From positions 24,852,501 through 24,916,500 of the forward strand of contig CM076154.1 of the NCBI GenBank assembly GCA_038025085.1: 64,000 bases of DNA, written 5' to 3'. The DNA is from Tetragonia tetragonoides. Taxonomy: Eukaryota; Streptophyta; Magnoliopsida; Caryophyllales; Aizoaceae. Within the stretch, counting starts at the first letter, position 1, and each line of letters starts with the position of its first letter. The notes beneath the pieces are model-generated. The model saw only the letters and a list, made by a program, of their open reading frames with translations. It searched no databases and had not been told where the DNA came from. The translations under genes and the position numbers were made by a program. This document shows, one piece after another, positions 1 to 11,474 of the stretch.

Positions 1-427
1 CTCCACCAAGGATGTTTACAAGTACAAACAAGATTTGAGTTCTTTTGTGTTGTACATTTACGCGTTTTAACAGCTCTTACGACTAGTGTGACTCAAGCTT
101 TTGAATGCATTTACGCGTTTTAAAACCTCATACGACTAGGGTGAAAGAGATTGAGTTCTTTTGTGTTGTATTTTCAGAGAAAGCACCCAAAAGCTTTGTT
201 TGCATTCATTTGAGTGAGAAACTACACCAAGGATGTTTACAAGTACAAACAAGCTTCAACTGAAGCTTTTTATTGCATTTAAGCATTTCAAAACCTCATA
301 CGACTAGGGTGAAAGAGATTGAGTTCTTTTGTGTTGTATATTAAGAGAAATCACCCAAATCGTTTGTTTGCTTTCATTTGAGTGAGAAACTACACCAAGG
401 ATGTATTAAGAGAAATCACCCAAATGG
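1..427 (+). repeat. Satellite array, plus orientation, about 168-bp monomer
   Basis: Tandem monomers of the window's single satellite family. Landmarks in monomer order are CCAAGGATGTTTACAAG, two HindIII-type AAGCTT sites about 12 bp apart, TTTGAATGCATTTACGCG with a palindromic ACGCGT, TTTTAACAGCTCTTAC or TTTTAAAACCTCATAC, ACTAGGGTGAAAGAGATTG, TTTTGTGTTGTAT, AGAGAAAGCACCCAAA, and TTTGCATTCATTTGAGTGAG. The spacing between equal landmarks in clean parts of the window is 167-168 bp. The left edge is cut by the window and the first monomers are truncated and chimeric (around 1-110). I do not recognise the family by name. Confidence 0.93.
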
Positions 428-477
428 TTTCTCCCTCAAATGAATGCAAACAAAGCATTTGGGTGCTTTCTCTTAAT
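405..477. repeat. Inverted repeat at a strand-switch junction
   Basis: Arms at 405-426 and 456-477 are complementary over 22 bp with one mismatch and a 29-bp spacer. The array changes here from plus to minus orientation in mid-monomer, so the hairpin is the junction between two oppositely oriented monomers. Confidence 0.85.
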
Positions 478-1204
478 ATACAACACAAAAGAACTCATCT
501 CTTTCACCCTAGATGTAAGAGCTGTTAAAACGCGTAAATGCATTCAAAAGGTGGAGTTAAAGCTTCTTTGTACTTGTAAACATCCTTGGTGTAGTTTCTC
601 ACTCAAATGAATGCAAACAAAGCATTTGGGTGCTTTCTCTTAATATACAACACAAAAGAACTCAATCTTTTTCACCCTAGTCATATGAGCTTTTAAAATG
701 CGTAAATGCATTCAAAAGGTGGAGTTAAAGCTTGTTTGTACTTGTAAACATCCTTGGTGTAGTTTCTCACTCAAATGAATGCAAACAAAGCATCTGGGTG
801 CTTTCTCTTAATATACAACACAAAAGAACTCAATCTTTTTCACCCTAGTCGTAAGAGGTTTTTAATGTAAACAAAGTACACCAAGATTGAGTTCTTTTGT
901 ACATTTAAACATTCATTTTATTGTGAATACATTCAAAAGCTTGAGTTGAAGCTTGTTTGTACTTTAATACATTCTAGGTGTAGTTTCACACTCAAATGAA
1001 TGCAGACAAAGTATTTGGATACTTTAAAACATTCTAGGTGTAGCTTTTGAATGCATTTACTCGTTTTAAAAGCTCATACGAGTAGGGTGAAAGAGATTTG
1101 AGTTCTTTTGTGTTGTATATTAAGAGAATGCATCCAAATACTTTGTTTGCATTCATTTGAGTGAGAAACTACACCAAGGATGTTTACAATTACAAACAAG
1201 CATT
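428..1204. repeat. Satellite, scrambled: minus, then short plus segment
   Basis: Minus-oriented monomers run to about 1036, except for a chimeric patch at 868-920 where a plus-oriented piece (ACACCAAGATTGAGTTC) is stitched to a minus one. From 1037 to 1204 one plus-oriented monomer follows. The same scrambled patch recurs at about 40704-40880, which ties this segment to the large duplication. Confidence 0.85.
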
Positions 1205-4200
1205 ATGCGTTTTAAAACGCGTAAATACATTCAAAATTTTGAGTTGAAGCTTGTTTGTACTTGTAAACATCCTTGGTGTAGTTTCTCACTCCAATGAATG
1301 CAAACAAAGCTTTTGGGTGCTTTCTCTGAAAATACAACACAAAAGAACTCAATCTCTTTCAACCTAGTCGTAAGAGCTGTTAAAACGCGTAAATGCATTC
1401 AAAAGGTGGAGTTAAAGCTTGTTTGTGCTTGTAAACATCGTTGGTGTAGTTTCTCACTCAAATGAATGCATACAAAGCATTTGGGTGCTTTCTCTTAATA
1501 TACAACACAAAAGAACTGAATCTCTTTCACCCTAGATGCAAGAGCTGTTAAAACGCGTAAATCCATTCAAAAGGTGGAGTTAAAGCTTGTTTGTACTTGT
1601 AAACATCCTTGGTGTAGTTTCTCACTCAAATGAATGCAAACAAAGCATTTGGGTGCTTTCTCTTAATATACAACACAAAAGACCTCAATCTCTTTCACCC
1701 TAGTCATATGAGCTTTTAAAACGCGTAAATGCATTCAAAAGCTTGAGTTGAAGCTTGTTTGTACTTGTAAACATCCTTGGTTAAGTTTCTCACTCAAATG
1801 AATGCAAACAAAGCATTTGGGTGCGTTCTTTTAATACAACACAAAAGAACTCGATCTCTTTCACCCTAGATGTAAGAGCTGTTAAAACGCGTAAATGCAT
1901 TCAAAAGGTGGAGTTAAAGCTTGTTTGTACTTGTAAACATCCTTGGTGTAATTTCTCACTCAAATTAATGCAAATAAAACATTTGGGTGCTTTCTCTAAA
2001 TATACAACACAAAAGACCTCAATCTCTTTCACCCTAGTTGTAAGAGCTGTTAAAATTCGTAAATGCATTCAAAAGGTTGAGTTAAAGCTTGTTTGTACTT
2101 GTAAACATCCTTGGTGTGGTTTCTCACTCAAATGAATGCAAAGAAAATATTTGGGTGCGTTCTCTTAATATACAACACAAAAGAACTCAATCTCTTTCAC
2201 CCTTGTCGTATGAGCTTTTAAAACGCTCAAATGCATTCAAAAGCTTGAGTTCAAGCTTGTTTGTAGTTGTAAACATCCTTCATGTAGTTTCTCACTCAAA
2301 TCAATGCAAACAAACCATTTGGATGATTTCTCTTAATATACAACACAAAAGAACTCAATCTCTTTCACCCTCGTTGTAAGAGCTGTTAATATGCGTAAAT
2401 GCATTCAAAAGCTTGAGTTGAAGCTTGTTTGTACTTTTAAACATCCTTGGTGTAGTTTCTCACTCAAATGAATGCAAACAAAGCATTTCGGTGCTTTCTC
2501 TTAATATACAACACAAAAGACCTCAATCTCTTTCACCCTCGTCCTATGAGGTTTTAAAACGCGTAAATGGTTTCAAAAGCTTGAGTTGAAGCTTGTTTGT
2601 ACTTGTAAACATCCTTGGTGTAGTTTCTCCCTTAAATGAATGCAAACAAAGCATTTGGGTGCTTTCTCTTAAAATACAACACAAAAGAACTCAATCTCTT
2701 TCACCCTAGTCGTATGAGGTTTTAAAACGCGTATATGCATTCAAAAGCTCAAGTTGAAGCTTGTTGGTACTTGTAAACATCCTTGGTGTGGTTTCTCACT
2801 CAATTGAATGCAAAGAAAACAGTTGGGTGCCTTCTCTTAATATACAACACAAAAGAACTCAATCTCTTTCACGTTTGTCGTTTGAGCTTTTAAAACGCTT
2901 AAATGCATTCAAAAGCTTGAGTTCAAGCTTGTTTGTAGTTGTAAAAATCCTTGGGGTAGTTTCACACTCAAATGAATGCAAAGAAAGCATTGCTTTCTCT
3001 GAAAATACAACACAAAAGAACTCAATCTCTTTCACCCTACTCGTAAGAGCTGTTAAAACGCGTAAATACATTCAAAAGCTTGAGTTGAAGCTTGTTTGTA
3101 CTTGTAAACATCCTTGGTTAAGTTTCTCACTTAAATGAATGCAGACAAAGCATTTGTACTCGTAATCAAGCTTTAACTCCACCTTTTGAATGCCAAAAGC
3201 TTTTTGGTGCTTTCTCTTAATATACCACACAAAAGAACTCAATCTCTTTCACCCTAGTTGTAAGACCTGTTAAAATGCGTAAATGCATTCAAAACGCGTA
3301 AATGCATTCAAAAGCTTAAGCTGAAGCTTGTTTGTACTTGTAAACATCCTTGGTGTAGTTTCTCACTCAAATGAATGCAAACAAAGCATTTGGGTGCTTT
3401 CTCTTAATTTTCAACACAAAAGAACTCAATCTCTTTCACCCTAGTCGTATGCGCTTTTAAAACGGGTAAATGCATTCAAAAGCTTGAGTTGAAGCTTGTT
3501 TGTACTTGTAAACATCCTTGGTGTAGTTTCTCACTCAAATGAATGCAAATAAAGCATTTGGGTGCTTTCTCTTACTATACAACCAAAAGACCTTAATCTC
3601 TTTCACCCTAGATGTAAGAGCTGTGAAAACGCGTAAATGCATTCAAAAGGTGGAGTTAAAGCTTCTTTGTACTTGTAAACATCCTTGGTGTAGTTTCTCA
3701 CTCAAATTAATGCAAAGAAAGCATTTGGGTGCTTTCTCTTAATATACAACACAAAAGACCTCAATCTCTTTCACCCTAGTCGTAAGAGCTGTTAAAATGC
3801 GTAAATCCATTCAAAAGGTTGAGTTAAAGCTTGTTTGTACTTGTAAACATTCTTGGTGTGGTTTCTCACTCAAATGAATGCAAAGAAAACATTTGCGTGC
3901 GTTCTCTTAATATACAACACAAAAGAACTCAATCTCTTTCACCCTTGTCGTATGAGCTTTTAAAACGCTTAAATACATTCAAAAGCTTGAGTTCAAGCTT
4001 GTTTGTAGTTGTAAACATCCTTGGTTAAGTTTCTCACTGAAATGAATGCGAACAAAGCATTTGTACTCGTTATCAAGCTTTAACTCCACCTTTTGAATGC
4101 AAAAAAAGGTTTTGGGTGCTTTCTCTGAAAATACAACACAAAAGAACTCAATCTCTTTCACCCTAGATGTAAGATCTTTTAAAACGCGTAAATGCATTCA

Positions 4201-4220
4201 AAAGGTGGAGTTAAAGCTTC
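1205..4220 (-). repeat. Satellite array, minus orientation
   Basis: About 18 monomers read on the minus strand. Monomers alternate between a type with TTTTAACAGCTCTTAC and a type with TTTTAAAAGCTCATAC (as read on the minus strand). Two small plus-oriented insertions interrupt it at about 3160-3195 and 4065-4105, each made of the AAGCTTTAACTCCACC part of a monomer. Compared with its paralogue at 42.95-45.77 kb, one whole monomer is missing at about 4010-4021. Confidence 0.92.
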
Positions 4221-5490
4221 GCTTGCATTCATTGGAGTGAGAAACTACACCAAGGATGTTTACAAGTACAAACAAGCTTCAACTCAAGCTTTTGAATGTA
4301 TTTACGCGTTTTAACAGCTCTTACGAGTAGGATGAAAGAGATTGAGTTCTTTTGTGTTGTATTTTCAGAGAAAGCACCCAAATGCTTTCTTTGCATTCAT
4401 TTGAGTGTGAAACTACCCCAAGGATGTTTACAACTACAAACAAGCTTGAACTCAAGCTTTTGAATGCATTTAAGCGTTTTAAAAGCTCATACGACAAGGG
4501 TGAAAGAGATTGAGTTCTTTTGTGTTGTATATTAAGAGAACGCACCCAAATGTTTTCTTTGCATTCATTTGAGTGAGAAAGCACACCAAGGATGTTTACA
4601 AGTACAAACAAGCTTTAAGTCAACCTTTTGAATGCATTTACGAATTTTAACAGCTCTTACAACTAGGGTGAAAGAGATTGAGGTCTTTTGTGTTGTATAT
4701 TAAGAGAAAGCACCCAAATGCTTTCTTTGCATTAATTTGAGTGAGAAACTACACCAAGGATGTTTACAAGTACAAACAAGCTTTAACTCCACCTTTTGAA
4801 TGCATTTACGCGTTTTAACAGCTCTTACATCTAGGGTGAAAGAGATTGAGGTCTTTTCTGTTGTATATTAAGAGAAAGCACCCAAATGCTTTATTTGCAT
4901 TCATTTGAGTGAGAAACTACACCAAGGATGTTTACAAGTACAAACAAGCTTCAACTCAAGCTTTTGAATGCATTTACGCGTTTTAAAAGCGCATACGACT
5001 AGGGTGAAAGAGATTGAGTTCTTTTGTGTTGAAAATTAAGAGAAAGCACCCAAATGCTTTGTTTGCATTCATTTGAGTGAGAAACTACACCAAGGATGTT
5101 TACAAGTACAAACAAGCTTCAGCTTAAGCTTTTGAATGCATTTACGCGTTTTGAATGCATTTACGCATTTTAACAGCTCTTACAACTAGGGTGAAAGAGA
5201 TTGAGTTCTTTTGTGTTGTATATTAAGAGAATTGACCCAAATGCTTTGTTTGCATTCATTTGAGTGACAAAACTTAACCAAGGATGTTTACAAGTACAGA
5301 CAAGCTTCAACTCAAGCTTTTGAATGTATTTACGCGTTTTAACAGCTCTTACGAGTAGGATGAAAGAGATTGAGGTCTTTTGTGTTGTATATTAAGAGAA
5401 AGCACCCAAATGCTTTCTTTGCATTCATTTGAGTGAGAAACTACACCAAGGATGTTTACAAGTACAAAGAAGCTTTAACTCCACCTTTTG
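2950..5490. repeat. Large imperfect palindrome in the satellite, centre 4221/4222
   Basis: The minus-oriented monomers on the left are mirrored by the plus-oriented monomers on the right, variant by variant. The rare TTAATTTTCAACA at 3404-3416 is answered by its complement at 5027-5039. The extra partial monomer with GCATTC at 3285 is answered by GAATGC ending at 5158. Both pairs give the same centre (sum 8443). A rare TATGCGC variant near 3450 is answered by GCGCATA near 4990. The outermost 150 bp match less well. A paralogous palindrome is centred at 45688. Confidence 0.85.
4221..5490 (+). repeat. Satellite array, plus orientation (right palindrome arm)
   Basis: About 7.5 monomers forming the right arm of the palindrome. 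The last monomer is cut inside CCACCTTTTG, directly against copia integrase-like sequence, with no LTR or obvious target duplication at the joint. Confidence 0.92.
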
Positions 5491-5787
5491 AGAAAGAAAT
5501 TAGGAGAAAGGGGAGTTGAATGTATGTTTGTAGGCTATGCTACACATAGCAAGGCCTATAGGTAATTGAACCAAATAATTTAATTGCGGTCAGTATAATT
5601 ATTGAATTAAGGCATACTTTATTTAATGAGAATCGATTCACGTCTATCCCTAGGCCAAAAGACCGAATTGGAGGTTATGTCAAACCAACCTCAAGATGAC
5701 AATGATGATGGTGAGGTTGTTGAACTTAGAAGAAGTAAACGACCTCGGAAAGCCAAATATCATTTGATTTCGGATATACATGGGGGT
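5491..5787 (+). pseudogene. Ty1/copia polyprotein fragment (end of integrase region), broken
   Basis: Degraded piece of a plant copia Pol. The first frame from 5491 gives a KKLGERGVECMFVGYA-like stretch ending in SKAYR, which is the typical copia block downstream of the integrase core, then a stop at 5563. A second frame from about 5565 gives EPNN, NENRF and PRPKDR, as in copia between integrase and reverse transcriptase. The first frame resumes from 5626 with an acidic linker and ELRRSKRPRKAKYH, the conserved RSKR block before reverse transcriptase. So it is broken by at least two frame changes. No LTR, protease, catalytic integrase core or reverse transcriptase is present. Both ends join satellite directly. 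A paralogue lies at 47042-47338 with about five differences by eye. Family assignment rests on motif recall; I am confident of copia, not of the clade. Confidence 0.85.
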
Positions 5788-6040
5788 AAATGCATCCAAA
5801 TATACAACATTAAATACTTGCGATCCAAATGTTTTGTTTGCACTTATAAACACCCTTGGTGTAGTTTCACCCTACTTGTAGAAAAAATAAACTAGCCCAA
5901 TGTGATAAAACTACACCAATGTGGCCTTGGAAACTCAATCTCACCTTAGAGAGTTTGCATTTGAGTGTAACTACACCAATGTCTTTTGTACGCAATTATT
6001 AACTTATAAACTGATACTTTTGAATGCATACAACTAGCTA
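5788..6040. other. Divergent satellite-like sequence beside the copia fragment
   Basis: No gene is seen. Pieces resemble a monomer (AAATGCATCCAAATATACAA, CACCCTTGGTGTAGTTTCAC, TTTGCATTTGAGTGTAACTA) but with far more changes than any other monomer in the window and with irregular spacing. It may be an older satellite variant, or sequence carried with the copia piece. The same stretch follows the second copia fragment at 47339-47590. Confidence 0.6.
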
Positions 6041-8245
6041 TTAAAACGCGTAAATGCGTAAATTCATTCAAAAGCTTGAGTTGAAGCTTGTTTGTACTTG
6101 TAAACATTCTTGGTGTAGTTTCTCACTGAAATGAATGCAAACAAAGCTTTTGGTTGCTTTCTCTTAATATACAACACAAAAGAACTCAATCTTTTTCACC
6201 CTAGTCATATGAGCTTTTAAAACGCGTAAATGCATTCAAAAGCTTGAGTTGAAGCTTGTTTGTACTTGTTAACATTCTTGGTGTAGTTTCTCACTCAAAT
6301 GAATGCAAACAAAGCATTTGTGTGCTTTCTCTTAATATACAAAACACAAGAACTCAATCTCTTTCACCCTAGTCGTAAGAGCTGTTAAAATGCTTAAATG
6401 CAATAAAAAGCTTCAGTTGAAGCTTGTTTGTACTTGTAAACATCCTTGGTGTAGTTTCTCACTCAAATGACTAGGGTGTTAAAACACGACTAGGGTTGTT
6501 TGCATTTGTGTGAAAGAGATTGAGGTCCTTTGTGTATTAAATGATTTGAACAAGTATGTGTTTACAAGTACAAACAAGCTTCAACCCAAAATTTTGAATT
6601 CATTTGGGTGCTTTCTCTTAATATACAACACAAAAGACCTCAATCTCTTTCACCCTTGTCGTATGAGCTTTTAAAACGCTTAAATGCATTCAAAAGCTTG
6701 AGTTGAAACTTGTTTGTACTTGTAAACATCCTTGGTGTAGTTTCTCACTGAAACGAATGCAAACAAACCATTTGGGTGCTTTCTCTTAATATACAACACA
6801 AAAGAACTCAATCTCTTTCACCCTAGTTGTATGAGGTTTTAAAACGCGTAAATGCATTCAAAAGCTTGAATTGAAACTTGTTTGTACTTGTAAACATCCT
6901 TGGTTAAGTTTCTCACTCAAATGAATGCAAACAAAGCATTTGCGATCTTTTTCTTAATATACAACACAAAAGAACTCAATCTCTTTTCGCTTTTAAAACG
7001 CGTAAATGCATTCAATAGCTTGAGTTGAAGCTTGTTTGTACTTGTAACACATCCTTGGTGTAGTTTGTCACTAAAATGAATGCAAACAAAGCATTTTTGT
7101 GATTTCTCTTAATATACAAAACAAAAGAACTCAATCTCTTTCACCCTAGTTGTATGAGGTTTTAAAACGCGTAAATGCATTCAAAAGGTTGAATTGAAGC
7201 TTGTTTGTACTTGTAAACATCCTTGGTTAAGTTTCTCACTCAAATGAATGCAAACAAAGCATTTGGGTGCGTTCTCTTAATATACAACACAAAAGAACTC
7301 AATCTCTTTCACCCTAGTTGTATGAGGTTTTAAAACGCGTAAATGCATTCAAAAGCTTGAATTGAAACTTGTTTGTACTTGTAAACATCCTTGGTTAAGT
7401 TTCTCACTCAAATGAATGCAAACAAAGCACTTGCGATCTTTTTCTTAATATACAACACAAAAGAACTCAATCTCTTTTCGCTTTTAAAACGCGTAAATGC
7501 ATTCAATAGCTTTAGTTGAAGCTTGTTTGTACTTGTAACACATCCTTGGTGTAGTTTGTCACTAAAATGAATGCAAACAAAGCATTTTTGTGATTTCTCT
7601 TAATATACAAAACAAAAGAACTCAATCTCTTTCACCCTAGTTGTATGAGGTTTTAAAACGCGTAAATGCATTCAAAAGGTTGAATTGAAGCTTGTTTGTA
7701 CTTGTAAACATCCTTGGTTAAGTTTCTCACTCAAATGAATGCAAACAAAGCATTTGGGTGCGTTCTCTTAATATACAACACAAAAGAACTCAATCTCTTT
7801 CACCCTTGTCGTATGAGCATTTAAAACGCTTAAATGCATTCAAAAGCTTGAGTTCAAGCTTGTTTGTAGTTGTAAACATCCTTGGGGTAGTTTCACACTC
7901 AAATGAATGTAAACAAAGCATTTGCGAGCTTTTTCTTAATATACAACACAAAAGAACTCAATCTCTTTTCGCCTAGTCGTAAGAGCTGTTAAAACGCGTA
8001 AATGCATTCAAAAGCTTGAGTTGAAACTTGTTTGTACTTGTAAACATCCTTGGTGTAGTTTCTCACTCAAATGAATGCAAACAAACCATTTGGGTGATTT
8101 CTCTTAATATACAACACAAAAGAACTCAATCTCTTTCACCCTAGTCATATGACCTGTTAAAATGCTTGAATGCAATAAAAAGCTTCAGTTGAAGCTTGTT
8201 TGTACTTGTAAACATCCTTGGTGTAGTTTCTCACTCAAATGAATG
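6041..8245 (-). repeat. Satellite array, minus orientation, with rearranged patch
   Basis: Minus-oriented monomers. At 6464-6600 a plus-oriented, scrambled piece is inserted (tandem ACTAGGG-like fragments and CAAGCTTCAACCC); the same patch is at about 48010-48150 in the other copy. Two monomers carry a 14-bp shortening at TCTCTTTTCGCTTTTAAAAC. That marker occurs twice here (near 6980 and 7470) but once in the paralogue (near 48535). Confidence 0.9.
6782..7763. repeat. 491-bp local tandem duplication within the satellite
   Basis: Positions 6782-7272 and 7273-7763 align nearly without change (for example TTGCGATCTT at 6940 and 7431, with CATTTGCG against CACTTGCG, and CTTGAG against CTTTAG). 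The unit is three monomers minus the short deletion they carry. The paralogous stretch near 48490-48810 has only one unit. Confidence 0.85.
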
Positions 8246-8612
8246 CATAAAAAGCACTCAAATGAAGATTGAGGTCTGTTGTGTTGTATATTAAGAGAAA
8301 GCACCCAAATGCTTTGTTTGCATTCATTTGAGTGAGAAACTACACCAACGATGTTTACAAGCACAAACAAGCTTTAAGTCCACCTTTTGAATGCATTTAC
8401 GCGTTTTAACAGCTCTTACGACTAGGTTGAAAGAGATTGAGTTCTTTTGTGTTGTATTTTCAGAGAAAGCACCCAAAAGCTTTGTTTGCATTCATTGGAG
8501 TGAGAAACTACACCAAGGATGTTTACAAGTACAAACAAGCTTCAACTCAAAATTTTCAATGTATTTACGCGTTTTAAAAGCTCAGATGACTAGGGTGAAA
8601 GAGATTGAGAAA
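8246..8612 (+). repeat. Satellite, short plus-oriented segment
   Basis: About two plus-oriented monomers between minus-oriented blocks. Both joints fall inside a monomer (left near AAAAGCACTCAAATG; right at GAGATTGAGAAAATACATTC). The corresponding segment in the other copy (49311-49957) is longer, so this one has lost monomers or that one has gained them. Confidence 0.88.
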
Positions 8613-10625
8613 ATACATTCAAAAGCTTGAGTTGAAGCTTGTTTGTACTTGTAAACATTCTTGGTGTAGTTTCTCACTCAAATGAATACAAACAACGCTT
8701 TTGTGTGATTTCTCTTAATATACAACACAAAAGACCTCAATCTCTTTCACGCTTTTGTGTGATTTCTCACTCAAATGAATGCAAAACACCCATTTGTGTG
8801 CTTTCTCTTAATATACAACACAAAAGACCTCAATCTCTTTCACCCTAGTCATATGAGCTTTTAAAACGGGTAAATACATTCAAAAGCTTGAGTTGAAGCT
8901 TGTTTGTACTTGTAAACATCCTTGGTGTAGTTTCTCACTCCAATGAATGCAAACAAAGCTTTTGGGTGCTTTCTCTGAAAATACAACACAAAAGAACTCA
9001 ATCTCTTTCACCCTAGTTGTAAGAGCTGTTAAAACGCGTAAATGCATTCAAAAGGTGGAGCTAAAGCTTGTTTGTACTTTTAAACATCCTTGGTGTAGTT
9101 TCTCCCTCAAATGAATGCAAACAAAGCTTTTGGTTGCTTTCTCTTATAATACAACACAAAAGAATTCAATCTTTTTCACCCTAGTCATATGAGCTTTTTA
9201 AAGGCGTAAATGTATTCAAAAGCTTGAGTTGAAGCTTGTTTGTACTTGTAAAGATTCTTGGTGTAGTTTCTCACTGAAATGAATGCAAAAAACCTTTTGG
9301 TTGCTTTCTCTTAAAAGACAACACAAAAAAACTCTTATCTTTTTCACCCTAGTCATATGAGCTTTTAAAACGCGTAAATGCATTCAAAAGCTTGAGTTGA
9401 AGCTTGTTTGTACTTGTAAACATCCTTGGTGTAGTTTCTCACTCAAATGAATGCAAACAAAGCATTTGTGTCATTTCTCTTAATATACAACACAAAAGAA
9501 CTCAATCTCTTTCACCCTAGTTGTAAGAGCTGTTAAAATGCGTAAATGCATTCAAAAGGTGGAGTTAAAGCTTGTTTGTGCTTGTAAACATCCTTGGTGT
9601 AGTTTCTCACTCAAATGAATGCAAACAAAGCATTTGGGTGCTTTCTCTTAATATACAACACAAAAGAACTCAATCTCTTTCACCCTAGATGTAAGAGCTG
9701 TTAAAACGCGTAAATGAATTCAAAAGGTGGAGTTAAAGCTTGTTTGTACTTGTAAACATCCTTGGTGTAGTTTCTCACTCAAATGAATGCAAAAAAAGCA
9801 TTTGGGTGGTTTCTCTTGATATACAACACAAAAGACCTCAATCTCTTTCACCCTAATCGTAAGAGTTGTTAAAACGCGTAAATACATTCAAAAGCTTGAG
9901 TTGAAGCTTGTTTGTTCTTGTAAACATCCTAGGTGCAGTTTCACACTCAAATGTATCCGAACAAAGTATTTGGATGCTTTCTCTTAATGTACAACACAAA
10001 AGAACTCAAATCTCTTTCACCCTACTCGTATGAGCTTTTAAAACGCGTAAATGCATTTTCAAAAGCTTGAGTTGAAGCATGTTTGTACATTTAAACATCC
10101 TAGGTGTAGTTTCACACTCAAATGAATGCAAACAAAACATTTGGGTGTTTTCTCTTAATGAACAACACAAAAGAACTCAATCTCTATCACCCTAGTCGTA
10201 AGAGCTGTTAAAACGTGTAAATGCATTCAAAAGCTTGAGTTGAAGCTTGTTTGTACGCTTAAACGCGTAAAATTGTACAAACATGCTTACTTTGGTGACA
10301 TTATGGTCAAGGTCACCCAAATGCTTTGTTTGCATTCATTATGCACCCAAACGCGAAAATGCATTCAAAAGCTTGCATTCAAAAGCTTGAGTTCAAGCTT
10401 GTTTGTACTTGTAAACATCCAAGGTGTAGTTTCACACGCAAATGAATGCAAACAAAGTGTTTGGATGCTTTCTCTTAATATACAACACAAAGAACTCAAA
10501 TCTCTTTCACCCTATTCGTATGAGCTTTTAAAAAGCGTAAATGCATTCAAAAGATTGAGTTGAAGCTTGTTTGTACTTGTAAACATCCTAGGTGTAGTTT
10601 CACACTCAAATGAATGCAAACAAAG
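8613..10625 (-). repeat. Satellite array, minus orientation
   Basis: About 12 minus-oriented monomers, some in a diverged subtype with TCCTAGGTGTAGTTTCACAC and TATTTGGATGC. The run is broken by the non-satellite patch at 10256-10374. Confidence 0.9.
10256..10374. other. Short non-satellite patch in the array
   Basis: Only parts of this stretch look like the monomer. The core TTACTTTGGTGACATTATGG followed by TCAAGGTCACC contains a small dyad (GGTGAC and GTCACC), which is absent from ordinary monomers. A present copy in the paralogous segment (about 51680-51790) shows it predates the large duplication. I see no coding potential beyond a chance frame and cannot say where it came from. Confidence 0.55.
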
Positions 10626-10943
10626 GAATACGAGTAGGGTGAAAGAGATTTGAGGTCTTTTGTGTTGTATGTTAAGAGAAAGCACCCAAATGCTTTGTTT
10701 GCATTCATTTGAGTGAGAAACTACACCAAGGATGTTTACAAGTACAAACAAGCTTCAACTCAATCTTTTGAATGCATTTACGCTTTTTAAAAGCTCATAC
10801 GAATAGGGTGAAAGAGATTTGAGTTCTTTGTGTTGTATATTAAGAGAAAGCATCCAAACACTTTGTTTGCATTCATTTGCGTGTGAAACTACACCTTGGA
10901 TGTTTACAAGTACAAACAAGCTTGAACTCAAGCTTTTGAATGC
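10375..10943. repeat. Palindrome with 251-bp arms, present in copy A only
   Basis: The left arm 10375-10625 and the right arm 10693-10943 are near-perfect reverse complements around a 67-bp spacer. Diagnostic shared variants are CATCCAAGGTGTAG (with CTACACCTTGGATG), CACACGCAAATG, the one-base-short CACAAAGAACTC, and CGTATGAGC preceded by TATT. In the paralogous region only the left arm exists (51791-52047), and the sequence then continues as ordinary plus-oriented satellite. Confidence 0.88.
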
Positions 10944-11474
10944 ATTTACGCGGAGTGAGAAACTACACCAAGGATGTTTACAAGTACAAACAAGCTTTAA
11001 CTCCACCTTTTGAATGCATTTACGCGTTTTAACAGCTCTTACATCTAGGGTGAAAGAGATTGAGGTCTTTTGTGTTGTATATTAAGAGAAAGCACCCAAA
11101 TGCTTTGTTTGCATTCATTTGAGGGAGAAACTACACCAAGGATGTTTACAAGTACAAACAAGCTTTAACTCCCCCTTTTGAATGCATTTACGCGTTTTAA
11201 CAGCACTTACATCTAGGGTGAAAGAGATTGAGTTCTTTTGTGTTGTATATTAAGAGAAAGCACCCAAATGCTTTGTTTGCATTCATTTAAGGGAGAAACT
11301 ACACCAAGGATGTTTACAAGTACAAAAAAGCTTCAACTCAAGCTTTTGAAAGCATTTACGCGTTTTAAAACCTCATACGACTAGGGTGAAAGAGATTGAG
11401 GTCTTTTGTGTTGTATATTAAGAGAAAGCACCCAAATGCTTTGTTTGCATTCATTTGAGTGAAAAACTACACCA

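Noticed and set aside
5626..5895. 89-residue frame with RSKRPRKAKYH as a possible small nuclear protein
   Set aside because: The basic block is the copia pre-reverse-transcriptase motif, and the frame ends in satellite-like sequence. It is a broken transposon piece.
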